A DNA stretch of 64,000 nt from Trichomonas vaginalis G3 (lineage: Eukaryota > Parabasalia > Trichomonadida > Trichomonadidae). This document shows, piece after piece, positions 21,321 to 33,000 of the stretch. Within the stretch, counting starts at the first letter, position 1; the number at the start of each line of letters is the position of its first letter. Where the stretch lies: positions 9,176,001 through 9,240,000 of the forward strand of contig NC_067203.1 of NCBI RefSeq assembly GCF_026262505.1, in the 5' to 3' direction. Both the position numbers and the translations under genes were made by a program. The notes beneath the pieces are model-generated. The model ran no database searches. It was given only the letters and a program-made list of their open reading frames with translations, and was not told the origin of the DNA.

Positions 21321-22879
21321 ATGAGTGAAGGATTGACTCAGAATTTTGAATACATTGCGGCTCTTATTAAAGATTACATTAGTGAAAATAACTTTTTACG
21401 GTTTTCGAAGTAGAAGAAATCCAAAAAATCTTGAAATTTGCAAATTTAACATCAAATGATTTCGTTTCTCTTCTAAAGCAATCAAAATCTACAGTTAAAG
21501 CAAACAAATTATATGTTTGTACTCGAAGTGCAAATGTTACCGTACAAAATTATGAAGAAGTAATCAAAATTCTGAAATCAGTTAAGAAACACCTTAAACT
21601 TAAATTTCTTGATGGAGTTATTGATTATTTAAAGCAATCTGAAAAGAGAGAATCTGATTATATGGAGAAAATCCAAGCTCTTCAAAAAGAGTTAAATTCC
21701 TTTCAAAATCAAATTGAAAAATGCGAAAAAGGATCAGAATTATCAAATGATCCGAAAATTCCACAAAAAATTGCAGAACTCAAGAAATCAAATAATTTTG
21801 ATCATATAAGCAACTACTTTAATGAACTAGCATACCAAGGAAATAAGGAAATGATATCAATTGCGTGTAATGAAGGACTTTGGAAAAAGACATTTCAAAG
21901 ATCTGATATTGATGAAGTAGAGAACGTTCTTCATGTTGCATGTGATAAAGGTAATCTCCAGCTTGTTAAATATATGATTGAATGTGGATGCGATAAAGAA
22001 GTAAGAGGAACTATGAATGGAGACACTCCACTCATTCGTGCAGCACGAAATGGTCATCTTGAAATTGTTAAATATCTTGTCTCTGTTGGGGCCAATATAG
22101 AAACAATGAATAATGAAGGAAATACTCCACTCGCAGTTGCATCGTCACTTGGAAATGTTCAAGTTACCAAATATCTTTGTTCTCTTGGAGCTGATAAAGA
22201 AGTAAAGAATGAATTTAGTCAGACTCCCCTCATTTTGGCGGCAATGAATGGGCATGCAGATGTTGTTCAAGATTTTATCACTAATGGAGCGAAAACAGAT
22301 GTGAAAGATAAAAATGTATATACCCCACTCATTTTGGCAATAATAAATGATCATCTTGACGTTGTGAAATGCTTCATTCACCCTCCAATAAATAAAAAAT
22401 TAAAGAATAAAGATGCAGAAACTTCACTCATGATTGCATCAGAAAAGGGTCGCCTTGAAATTATGAAGTATCTTATCTCTATTGGAGTTAATAAAGAATC
22501 AAAGGATAATGATAAAAACACTCCAATCATTTTGGCATCGCAAAATGGTCATTTGGAAATTTTTAAATATCTTATCTCTATTAAAGCTAATAAAGAAGCA
22601 GAGAATAAACTTGGATATACACCGCTCATTTGCGCATCACAAAATGGTCATTTGGAAGTTGTGAGATATCTTATCTCTATTCATGTCAAAAAAGATGCAA
22701 AGGATCATAATGGGTGGACTGCACTTATATGGGCATCAAATAATGATCATTATTCAATTGTTCGGGAACTTTGTGAGAGTGGAGCATATATAGATGCAAA
22801 TTTGTCTCATAAGCAGACTGCATTATCTGTTTCCAAAAATGAAGTTAGAAAATATCTAATTTCTCGTGGAGCCAAATAA
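21321..22879 (+). pseudogene. Ankyrin-repeat protein with one early frameshift
   Basis: The long frame (21431-22879) lacks an ATG. Upstream, ATG 21321 begins a matching N-terminus (MSEGLTQNFEYIAALIKDYI) in another frame that meets a stop after ~30 codons. The two join naturally if one base is missing in a T-run near 21393-21397 (AACTTTTTACGG), after which the frame reads VFEVEEIQKILKFANLTSND. This N-terminal helical region and a coiled coil (~80-110) precede about ten ankyrin repeats with TPLI-x-A and NGHLE-x-x-KYL signatures, ending RKYLISRGAK. Ankyrin arrays bind proteins; this is one of a very large trichomonad family. A sequencing error in the homopolymer would make the gene intact. Confidence 0.8.
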
Positions 22880-23553
22880 TATTTTGTAAGTGGTTGACTA
22901 TTTTTCATGCTTTGAATAAAAAAGGAGTTATTTAATGTATTTCATTTTCAAAACAATAAAATATGTCTAAAAACATTAATAAGTCTTTCTAAAATGGATG
23001 CTACACAATATTTAAAGTGGAGAATCACACGGAATTTAATTTAGAAAAAAAGTGTCTGTACCTTTACAATTTGAGAGAGGGTCAAAGTTGCTATTTGTCA
23101 CTTTTCCACAAGAATATAATGGGGAAAAAGTTATCATATAGTTGATCTCATTCACTGAGGTGAGAGATGCATGTAGTGTAATGTGATAAACAGTGGGATT
23201 GCTACTCTAAGTCCTAGGTTCGAGACACATTAGCTTCATTTTTCTCTTTTTTATTGACGTAAACTATTCAATTTTTGTGTTCTCCATTCAAATTTCAGAA
23301 TTTTTTTTGCAGATTTCACGCTACATTCGAAGTTACCTTTTGTAACAACCACCACTGCCTACGAAAGACGAAAGTGTGTCACGATTTCACCCGGAAATCC
23401 GACGGTTGTTTAAGAGTAAGCACTTTTGGCACCTACTCTTTACAATTTTATCAAACTTGTGAAAGCATCTTTGTTTAAATAATATTATAGAATTTATCTA
23501 AAATATTGGCTAGACTCTAAGTGATATTCCAATTTCATAAGTCATACTTTTAT
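22880..23553. other. Intergenic spacer
   Basis: About 670 bases. A TAGGTTCGAGAC near 23216 looks like a tRNA T-arm, but no cloverleaf can be built around it. No gene is supported. Confidence 0.45.
23542..23546 (+). promoter_or_regulatory. Initiator TCATA
   Basis: A match to the Inr consensus; +1 A at 23544 is 10 bases before ATG 23554. Confidence 0.35.
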
Positions 23554-25095
23554 ATGTTTGCTTTTTTTTGGATCCGAACTTTATCTGGAACAGATTCTGT
23601 CATGCACTGTGATAGAAATTTCTCTATTAGTGGTGCTGGCACTATTAAAAGGCCATTTGCTGCCCTTCCTTTGCCTGGCTACACTTATAAATTTGCAGGA
23701 GAGCAAAAAAATTACTATACAGTATTTGAAACACGTTCTATATTGAATTTTTCTAATGTTGTTGGCGAAATTAACTATAATTTGCATCTAGATAGACAAC
23801 CGATTAATATTACATCCGAAGATATAGCTTTTTATAACAAATTACGTGAAGAGCAAGCGTTCTTTGACTTCTATGTAGACGGAAAGAAGACATCTGTTCA
23901 GTTATTCCAATCAAAACCACATTCAAATCAAATGTTCTATCAATTTGCAGTAAATATCTACGAAAACCCATACAAATGCTACAACTATAACTTCCAAGTT
24001 GTTCCAACTAAAGCAGATCTAATTGATTCAATGGCTACACGAAATATCAGTTTCTTTTTCAATTTCTTACCTTTAATTCCTCCAATACAGTCCAAGCAAC
24101 TCTCATTCGACATCAAATACTTAATAATCGGAATTTCGATTACAATAATTTTGATAATTACAATGATTGTCCAGACATTAATGCTCAGACACAACAGTTC
24201 TATACCTCACAAAGAGATCTGGAGGCTTTCCAAGAACATGAATCGTACAATTATTTCAGTAATTTTAGGATTGTACATAATTCTATGGTATGTGTTTGCT
24301 TGCATCGGCCGAAACTACAAGAAATCAATTTCCGACTTCTTCTTACAGACATTCATCATTACTTTTATTATTCCTGTTTTTCTTGGTGGAATATTATCAC
24401 TTTTTATCGGCGTAGACATCTCTATCCTTCATCTGTACCTTACTGTTATCTTTGGTATCCTTGTTCCTTTCTTACTTACTACAATTTTCGCAGGAGGAAA
24501 CCGCGGATTACCATTATTCCAAAATTTTGTATGGTTTATTGTTATTTCCTTCAGTTGTTTCCTTGTTTGCAACAACACATTCATCACTAGTCTTGTTGTT
24601 AGGCTCAAATACACAGCAGATACAGAAAGAGGCGAAATTAAAGAAAAACAAGCACCAACACCAAGTTGGAAATACGCTCTCGACGCAGGATACATTGCAG
24701 CAATATCATATGCAGCATTTCCATGCATCAAATACCTCGTGGATGCTTCAATTGTCACTCAAGAGATAAATCCAATCATGATATTCGCTTGTATTTTGTC
24801 TGTTTGCGGAGTTTCTGGTTTATTTGGAATATTTACGTCATCATTATATATAAGGCGCCATAATTTGCCATGGATGGGTTCTGTTTTCGGAAGAGGTGTC
24901 GCTGCTGCTGTTTTTGTTTCAGTTATTTGTTTGCTTTATTCTATTCCTCAAGTTTCTGGAACTTCTTCCTATCTTTATTTCACTTTTGGTGCTTATTTCG
25001 CAGGGTTGTGTGTTTTTGCTGTTGGAAACTTCGCTTCTTTCATAGCTTCAACTGTTGTGTTGGAAATTGCTTTCACTCAACAAAAAATTGTTTAA
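23554..25095 (+). CDS. Nine-span membrane protein, TM9SF (nonaspanin)-like architecture
   Basis: A 513-residue protein from ATG 23554. A short N-terminal hydrophobic segment is followed by a ~180-residue lumenal region (about 20-190) and then nine hydrophobic spans to the C-terminus (for example KYLIIGISITIILIITMIV, TIISVILGLYIILWYVFA, YLYFTFGAYFAGLCVFAVG). Signal plus lumenal domain plus nine spans is the layout of TM9SF/nonaspanin proteins of the Golgi and endosomes, which sort membrane proteins. However, the loop after span 1 is short and I do not see the usual terminal TM9SF signatures, so the family name is tentative. The gene is intact. Confidence 0.6.
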   Translation: MFAFFWIRTLSGTDSVMHCDRNFSISGAGTIKRPFAALPLPGYTYKFAGEQKNYYTVFETRSILNFSNVVGEINYNLHLDRQPINITSEDIAFYNKLREEQAFFDFYVDGKKTSVQLFQSKPHSNQMFYQFAVNIYENPYKCYNYNFQVVPTKADLIDSMATRNISFFFNFLPLIPPIQSKQLSFDIKYLIIGISITIILIITMIVQTLMLRHNSSIPHKEIWRLSKNMNRTIISVILGLYIILWYVFACIGRNYKKSISDFFLQTFIITFIIPVFLGGILSLFIGVDISILHLYLTVIFGILVPFLLTTIFAGGNRGLPLFQNFVWFIVISFSCFLVCNNTFITSLVVRLKYTADTERGEIKEKQAPTPSWKYALDAGYIAAISYAAFPCIKYLVDASIVTQEINPIMIFACILSVCGVSGLFGIFTSSLYIRRHNLPWMGSVFGRGVAAAVFVSVICLLYSIPQVSGTSSYLYFTFGAYFAGLCVFAVGNFASFIASTVVLEIAFTQQKIV

Positions 25096-25667
25096 TTATC
25101 ATAAAGAATTACTTTTTTATTATTTTTTTCATGAGTTTTTATATTTATTTTGATCATGTAGTAAAAATATACATGTTCATGCAAACAATTCTGCTTTGCT
25201 TTTTGATATTCAAATTCCTTAAACTAAGTGTTTTGAGCTTGAATGTGTTCGAAACCATTAATAAGTTCTGACAATCAAATCCTGTAAATTTCCTGGTATA
25301 TAGTATAACTTAAATATTCAAGCTTAAATAACAGAAGATTGAAAAGAATTCGAAAATCAAAAAACCCCAAAGGCAAAACAGGATTTAAATCTCAGGCAAT
25401 CTAATGATATTGATATGATGCTAACTATATTTCCGCATGGTTACACTAAAATTCTTTAGTTATGGTATCCATTTAACTCAAAATACATGATTATCCAACA
25501 AACATGAAATATATTTTATATAACATTCTTATTTTTTGATCAAACATGAAAATTGCAATCAAAGAAGCAAATCATTCATGAAATAAAGATAATATTCATG
25601 ATTGTCGTTTCTACAAAATAATGAATGTTCAAAAAAGGAATGATTTGAAAACAATATATAGTTAATA
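25096..25667. other. Intergenic spacer
   Basis: About 570 bases, AT-rich, with no supported gene, RNA or repeat. Confidence 0.45.
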
Positions 25668-26560
25668 TTATTCATTAGAAACGGCACCATGTGAAAGAAG
25701 AAAATCTGCGATTTCATTGTGATTTTCTGTTTTTACCCAATAAAGAGGTGTTCGCCCATCATTGTCTTTCACATTGACATCTGCGCCATGAAAAACAAGG
25801 AATTTTACCATTTCGAAAGAATTTTTCAATGCAGCAGTATGAAGAGCAGTCTGGACGCCAAGGAATCAAGTATTGACATCAATACCATAAGAAACAAAAA
25901 GCTCTGCCAATTCTTTATTTTTATTTTGCACTGCATAAACAAGTGGTGTTTCTCCTCCAAAATCAACTGCTTTGACATCTGCATTATTAGCAATGAGATA
26001 CTCAATGTTTTTTTGTTGCAATTGTTTTGAGTATCCATCAGAAGAGCAGTTGTTCGGAACATATATCCTGCATTAACATCAGCACCGTGCAAAATAAGAT
26101 ACTTACAAAGAGATATTATGTTGAATGCAGGAGAATAAATAAAGCAACCATTGATATCATTCGTAATATCCAAATAAGCAAACAATGCTTGAAGATTGTG
26201 GGGATGTACACAATCAATTAAAATGATCTCAATGTCATATTCGTTTCTTAAAAATGAAACAAAATCAATGTTATGACAGTTAATGACTGTTGTCATGCAA
26301 GATTTATCTGGCTTTTGATATTTAAGACATTCATTAACGATATCTGGAACTCCACTTATAAATGAATATATGAGACATTTTTTGTTGATTTGGGGACTGA
26401 ATTTTGATGTTAATAACTTGAAACATTTAATTGCACCAAGGAAACAACAAAGTTCAAGCAATGCGCATCCAATTTGATCAAAAAGATAAAAATCACGCTT
26501 GAATATTTGATCTTTATCAAATTCCTTTGTTCCGTGAAAAATATAAACGAATTTAAATCA
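25668..26560 (-). pseudogene. Decayed ankyrin protein of the trichomonad DUF3447-type family
   Basis: Read on the minus strand, the region opens DQIFKRDFYLFDQIGCALLE and continues ELCCFLGAIKCFKLL, KKCLIYSFISGVPDIVNECL and SPAFNIISLCKYLILHGADV. These are hallmarks of the large trichomonad ankyrin family with a DUF3447 region before the repeats. Downstream ankyrin pieces (GGETPLVYAV; QTALHTAALKNSFEMVKFL; GRTPLYWVKTENHNEIADFL) lie in a different frame from the front part, with at least one frameshift near 26030 and one in-frame stop near 25868. The 3' end reads SHGAVSNE then a stop at 25668-25670. The N-terminal portion before 26560 is not recognisable. Confidence 0.8.
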
Positions 26561-27277
26561 TCTATTATTGCTCTGGCCAACGTGTTTTTCTAATGAATAT
26601 ATAATGAAAATGCATGGATTCATAGTCTTTGAATGATTCTTTGTTTTGCTCAAAATAAACAGATCCATATTCCTTGTAAATAAAGTAATCAAAAACTGAT
26701 GAGATGTATCGGAACGATATTGTTCATTTAAAACTACAATAAACAATTACTTATCTCATTATAATAACTTTTTTTTCATTTCATTTTAATGGAGGTAACC
26801 CGGCCATTTATCTCCTTTCAAATTTTTCTATTATGGAAGGAAAGAAATCAATAACAAGAGCGTCGAAGTTGAGAAAACTTGAGAGGAAACAAATGCATCA
26901 TAGTATTAAGGCTGCACTTACGCCCATCTGACTTTAATTCAAAATTTTGACAGTTGGCGTGCAGCCTCATTGAAAATTCATAGGGGCGTAAGTGCACCCT
27001 TAATATAAATTGCGAATTTTCAGATGTTAATTCAAATTAGTCTTGCAGCTTCAATTCTCAAAGCCAAGACAACATTTAGCAAAATTGATTCATAATTTTG
27101 CATCAATTTTGAATGTTTTATTTTAATGAATATGTTAATTCTAAGATTGTAAATGAGTTTTTTTACAAATTCTTGCATCATATATTGATTATTTATAAAT
27201 AAGAAGTCATGAGGAATACTCATGGTGCTGAATGGTGGCAGTATTCTTTAATTTAGTGTGATAAAAATAGACTATTT
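26561..27277. other. Non-coding stretch with a TTAA miniature element
   Basis: About 720 bases. It contains the family A element at 26910-26999. No gene is supported. Confidence 0.45.
26910..26999. mobile_element. TTAA miniature inverted-repeat element, family A, copy 3
   Basis: 90 bp between TTAA sites (26906-26909 and 27000-27003). The left end is GGCTGCACTTACGCCC and the right end is the complement of GGGTGCACTTACGCCCC, so the termini are inverted repeats. The interior aligns with the reversed 10931-11050 copy. Confidence 0.8.
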
Positions 27278-28522
27278 TTATATTTTTACTAATTCACCTT
27301 TGAAATCAAAAATATTAATCATTAAATAATCACCATTGTGTAAATTCTTTCCTGTTTGAGTTAATTTGAAAGATACAAAATATTCGTTTGTTTGAAGTGG
27401 AAATTCTTTGATTTCTTTTTGTTTAAATTCATAATATTTATCATTATCTAATACAACAGTTGTTCCATCTTCTTTGATTCCTTCTAACTTCCATCTCCTC
27501 AATAAAGAACTATCATACGTAATTCTAGATTGTAACATATAAGATGTTGGTTTTAATTTATATCCTTTTAGATTAGCTTTTATCCATGAATTAGTATCAT
27601 TATTAGTATAGAAATCAACATCATTTCTATAAGAATTTATATCTGATAAACTTCTTCCATTTACAACAGATGAAGCTGTAAATTCCATTTTAATTTCTTT
27701 AGAAATTTCTTCATAATGAGACTCATAAGCACAAATAGAGTTATTTGAGATTTCAATTTTTTCTCGAAGATTTGAATGATAATTCTTTAATGTTTCGTTA
27801 TATATAGAAAGAAGAACTCTTTCGAATGAATGTTCAATACAAAAATTATAAATTATGTCATAAGTTTCTCGTGAACAAAATGAAAGTTTGATGTATCTAA
27901 ATAAGTCAAACAATGTATCATTCTGTTTGCAAATTGATAAAAGTAAAAGAGATAAATGATCTTCGTTGTCGATCTTTAATTCGTCTGAGGTAATGATTTT
28001 TTCACAAAATTCATAGCCATTTTTTGCGAAATGTTCAATGATATCTCTATCATCTAAACAATACAAATGTGATGAAATGAATCTAATGCATTCGTTTTCT
28101 GTTATAATATCATTTTCAAAAACTGAAATTTCATACTTTTGAAAAACGTTTTCTTTTGTAATAGATTTATCTAATTTAACATGTTTTGTATATATTTTTA
28201 TGAATAATTGATTTCCAAAATGTTTTCCAATTTCAAATATATCATGATAATGTGATTCATCTTCTTCAAAGTCAAGTTTTCCTGTTTCAAGAAACTCTGA
28301 AAGTATGTCAATTGAATCTTCACATTTAAGATCTAGATTTGTTTGATATGATGACATCGATTTATTAAGAACGCATTTTTCTTGGATTAAATCTGAAAAA
28401 CAAACTGCAGAAGACTTCTTTGTTTTGATTATTCGACTATTAATATTGATATTAAATCGTCCACACTCTGTCAGAATGCCAATACGCTTTAATTCTTTGC
28501 ATGATTTCGTTATTTGAACCAT
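27278..28522 (-). CDS. BTB-like protein with C-terminal beta-rich (F5/8-like) domain
   Basis: A 414-residue protein from ATG 28522; codons before it are open but lack an ATG. The N-terminal ~100 residues look like a divergent BTB/POZ domain (a CFSDLIQEKCVLNKSMSSYQ region, then SIDILSEFLETGKLDFEEDE). A helical BACK-like middle follows (~110-270, with NEDHLSLLLLSICKQ), then a coiled-coil-like link, then a C-terminal domain (~290-414) with SYRNDVDFYTNND and SRITYDSSLLRRWKLEG resembling the carbohydrate- or protein-binding discoidin-like domain seen at the end of many trichomonad BTB proteins. BTB proteins act as adaptors, often for Cullin-3. The gene is intact. Confidence 0.65.
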   Translation of the reverse strand: MVQITKSCKELKRIGILTECGRFNININSRIIKTKKSSAVCFSDLIQEKCVLNKSMSSYQTNLDLKCEDSIDILSEFLETGKLDFEEDESHYHDIFEIGKHFGNQLFIKIYTKHVKLDKSITKENVFQKYEISVFENDIITENECIRFISSHLYCLDDRDIIEHFAKNGYEFCEKIITSDELKIDNEDHLSLLLLSICKQNDTLFDLFRYIKLSFCSRETYDIIYNFCIEHSFERVLLSIYNETLKNYHSNLREKIEISNNSICAYESHYEEISKEIKMEFTASSVVNGRSLSDINSYRNDVDFYTNNDTNSWIKANLKGYKLKPTSYMLQSRITYDSSLLRRWKLEGIKEDGTTVVLDNDKYYEFKQKEIKEFPLQTNEYFVSFKLTQTGKNLHNGDYLMINIFDFKGELVKI

Positions 28523-28587
28523 GAAAAAAAAACTATAAAAAATCCAACAATTCTGAGAATTAACAAAGAATTTAAAAATATATTTAA

Positions 28588-29820
28588 GGTGGCCGTTTCT
28601 GGTTGATAAACCCAAAATCTGGGAAAAGCCAGTGGGAAAAAAATAATCTTGTAAAAAAATCGGGCGTGTCGCCGCCTCCGGCCATGAACATCACAAAGTT
28701 AATGTCGCCATTTATGAAATATGCCCTATATTATTTTTCCTTTTTCTTTCCTTTCCTCCTTTTTCCTTTTATTTTCTCCTTCTCTTTCTGTTTTTTTCTT
28801 TATTCATTGATTTCCTCTTGGTATTTCGAAATTTTATTCAAATAATTTAATAACTTTATAAACCAATTAGTTTAATAATTTATACATTATCTACCAATTT
28901 TACACTTCAAATATTACAGTTTTTTAAAGTGGATCAAATTTCATTTTATTAAGATATTAAAGTTTTGGAATCAGTATTATTTTGAAAAAGCACCTAAGTT
29001 ATTTAATTAAAATGGTATTATTCAAATATTGAAATTTAAATATAATTTTATTTGCTCAATTTTTTAAATCTGTAAGTACAGTTTTGTTTGAAGTAACAAA
29101 AAAATGATATATGCAGTTAGCAAAGTAAATTTACTAATAATAAAAATAGTTTGCTCTAATTCAATTAATTTAAACCTTTGGTAATGATAGAACATGCATA
29201 ATATTTAAAATATGGATGAAATTCTTTGTATAAAGGTAAGTTGATGAGTTTTTTTCGAATCTGGGTTTAAAATATCTGAAGGTAAACAATTGATCTTAAG
29301 TGTTTATGCTATATACCAAGAATTACATTAGATTCATTGTTGACTATTTGTTCAAATCTTTCCCATTCAATCACAGGATACTGAATCTGATGGAAAATCA
29401 TTATTACTGTGAAATTCGCATTGATATCATATGATGATCCATTGCCCGAGAAGTTCGGTGTATCCCAAGTATATGAGGAACACGTATGTTTTTCCCCAGA
29501 TTTTGGATAAGGTATGGTGAAAATTGAGAACTTTTGTAAAGAAATTGAGAGATTTTGTAAAAAAATTGAGAGGAAAATCTGGTGAAAGAATCACAGATGT
29601 GGTGATACCAGAAGGTATGGGAATTGGATGAATACAGGATAGTATGTTCCTATATGAATAGTAGAAACATAATCCATTATCAAATCATCTGGGAAACAAC
29701 TTTTTCTTCACCAAAAATATTTTGAAAATGAAAAAATGAAAAAAAATTTATTACCATAAAAACCAGATTTTATTACCTCGGGGAACGTTTCCCAGCACTT
29801 TTCCACCAGAATCGGCCACC
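28588..29820. mobile_element. TTAA-flanked non-autonomous element, 1,233 bp (family B)
   Basis: It begins TTAA then GGTGGCCGTTTCTGGTTG (28588) and ends with the complement of GGTGGCCGATTCTGGTGG then TTAA (29820). The ~18-bp inverted repeats and TTAA sites indicate a DNA transposon of piggyBac-like target preference. The interior has no transposase, only short frames, poly-purine/pyrimidine tracts and a ~22-bp tandem repeat near 29520-29570. It is distinct in sequence from family A. Confidence 0.7.
29522..29572. repeat. Short tandem repeat inside the TTAA element
   Basis: A ~22-bp unit of the form GAGATTTTGTAAAAAAATT is repeated about 2.3 times with small differences. Confidence 0.7.
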
Positions 29821-30059
29821 TTAATATATTTAAATGATATAAGGTTTCAATTCAAATGCAAATCAGATTAAAAAAAAATCAGATTTAGGTCATCAAAAAA
29901 AAAGGAAATTCGAAATGTTATTGATTAAAATGAAATGATAAAGCATGTAAAGCCCGAGAAGAACATTTGAACTTAATATAAAAGTTATAATTTAAATATA
30001 CATCTAAATTTATTAAAAATAAAAACTCTATTAAAAAAAATCTATATATAAAATAAAAT

Positions 30060-33000
30060 TCAAATTTCTTGATCCAAGAAAGATTTGATATTTTCTTTGT
30101 CTTCATCATCACAACTATCAAAGATTAATTTGTTATTCACTGCATTCTGTGATAACATTTTAAGGAATTTGTTGTCATTTTCATTCCTTTTTGTTGTCTT
30201 AAATGCAAGTTTTATCAAATTAGACAAATGGGGTGTTGAAAATGATTCATCAACAACGGAATAAATCCATCCAAGTAATCCATCAACTCTTCCAATTGCT
30301 ACAACTTTTGTAAGTATATCAATTATCTGTTTCCTTGTGTTCATATCACTCAAAGTACTTGAATACAAATCCATCAATCTCTCGAGCGCGTTGTTCTTCA
30401 AAAGCATCGGGAAATCTTGTTCTTCTTTAATTCCTGACATAAGAACTTTCAAGACATAGTTTCTTTCATTCCTGTAGTTAACGTTTGGCTTCGAAAAAAC
30501 ATTCTCGAAAAGAGGAATTTGGTTGTATCTGAATGCAGGAGTATCACAGATATATTTAACAACTCTCATGTACAAATTATGTCCTGGTTTCATCAAAACA
30601 GAACTGAAATGAGCGAAGAAATGTGTCGCCAAATGACAGAACCTCTGATTCTCTTCGACCAATGAGTTGATCAAACTTTCTAAGAAACTTCTGACAGTAG
30701 ACTGCTTCGACCAATTTTGTTCTGAATTCAAATGATACAACAAACTTAATGTTTCGTAACTTAACTCTCTAATATAAACTTCGTTTGAAGAAAGACCTCT
30801 TAAACAAATAGAAATAGCACCGCATTCCATGAAATGTTCAACATTAACAATCTTTTCTTCCAAAATATAATTTGCGAAGTAAATTAAAAATCTAAATCTC
30901 GGAGTATCCAAATTAATTTGATGACTCATGTGGAAAGGCTGTAAATATGATACATTCCGACTTAAATTGTTTGTCAATATTGTTTGACCGTTTTCTATTT
31001 GTTGGATAACTGTTTTGGCGGTTTCGCCCGTAACAAACATAAATTTATCAGGAGAAATGTTTTGTACTTCAACTAACGAATAAAAAGTGTCATCTTCACT
31101 AAGAAAAACTGACAAATATAATATGACACGTAAACTTACATTAACATCAGCTCCATTTAAGATGTTACAGACACCTTTTAGTTCGTTTTCGTTGAAAGAA
31201 AGCAAGATTTCTGGATTGAGGAGTTTCTCAGCAGCAGAAGTGTATAAATCAATGACTTCTGTTGGAATTTTAGTTACAGAATCAGGATGTTTTGTTATAA
31301 ATGATAATAATGCGTGATAAAATGTTTTTTCAATTGTTTTATTGTAATCTTCCATGAAAATCTTCAAAACAATTGATGTCTTTTCGTGTCTCATTCTTTT
31401 AATCTCTTCTTTAAATAATTGTTCAGAGATTTTTCTGATCAAAAACTCAGTGCTCCACTCGTATCTCGATTTCTCAAATGTTTCAACTAAATTTGGAATC
31501 TGTAATCCTCTGACATAAATAACAGGTAAAGAATCAGCTGGCAAACTTATGTCTTCGTAGAAATGAGCAATCAATCCAAGAAGTTTGTCATCAGATGTGT
31601 CTCTGATCTTAAGTTTTGATAAAATGTCAGTTTTGTTTGTCAAATAAACCGTTCTCAAAATATCTTTCATTAAATCTTCATCTTTGATGAGATGTAGATA
31701 TTTCTTTGGTGAAAGATTGAGGAGATCAATGTCAACAGCTTGGAAATCTTCAAATATCCATTTCCAGAATCCATCAAATTTTGAGAGATCACATTGAATA
31801 TTTTGAGAGGCTATAATTGGTCGGATTGGTAACTTAGATTTAAGTAACTTTCCGATTAAATTTCCTGTGAACTTTTTATCAACGAAAGGAGCGATTCTCT
31901 TCACATTCTCTTGGCTAGATGTTCCTTCAAGGAATTTTATTGTCAAATCATCATCAATTTTGCCATTAATTTCGATGGCAAGTCCAAATAATTTGTCTAA
32001 ATCATCATTGCCACAAAAAACTTTTTCTCGTAATGGTGACTCAAAAAGTGACATAACCGTCAACTGAGGACACAAAATAACAAAAACTGACAAAATAGAA
32101 CATAAAACATTATCTGGTTCGAAACGAGTCAAATTAACAAAGCATTCTGGAATGGAATACCATTTGAATGTTTCTAACAATGTTAAAATGTTATCGTTTG
32201 GCGGTTTGACACTTATCGTCTTTCTTTCTGAGACCAAACTTTTGATATCATCGAAGTTATGGACTTTCTGGATGATTGGAAGGCAGTTTTCAATTTGAGA
32301 ACCAACCGCGCCGTTACACAAAAGTGACGCATTTCCACCGTCAGCGAATTGATGAGGTTTTGAGGCCACGAGGTTGATTTTGTCCTGGAGTTCTTTGACA
32401 ATTTTGTTTTTGAGGGAGAAAGAAACCCAGATTTTTGCTTCCGATTCGTTATTGTCCAAAACTCCTGAGTTAGTGACAATCTTGATCATCTGGTTGAGTG
32501 CTTCTTTGCGGATATCAATCAGAACACTGTCATTTAACACAATTTCGGATAAAAGTGTCAAATTTGATACGGGTTTTTGCAAAAGTGATGAAACTTTGAT
32601 TAATTGGAGCTGTATCAAAGGAGATTGAGACATTATACTCTTGAGGAGCTTGGGGAGTCTCGATTGGTTGTCTTGCAAGTAGAAAGGAATGGCGTTGTCG
32701 ATCTCAAACAAAAGTTTTATGGTTAATGATTTAATTAAGTCACTTTTTGAGTTAAAAAGTATGTCTAGAGGGGGTAACCTTGATGACAATTTGTTGTAGC
32801 TTGTACTTGTCTTAAGGAAAAATGGTAATTGTTTGAATTTTCTAACGGATGAAATTAATAATACTAAATAAGCTTTTGTAACAAGGATATTCTTGTTGCT
32901 CACGAATATGGAGTTGAGCTTATTGGTGTCTATGAACTCAGGAAGGATTGATTCGAATAATAAATTGATGGATCTACCTTCTTCAATGAATTTCTCATCT

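Noticed and set aside
23150-23240. tRNA-like 3' half with TAGGTTCGAGAC and an ATTGCTAC loop
   Set aside because: No acceptor, D-arm or T-stem pairing can be built around it; probably chance.
28603-28845. 80-codon frame inside the TTAA element
   Set aside because: It overlaps the inverted end and a pyrimidine tract, with Phe-rich low complexity; not a gene.
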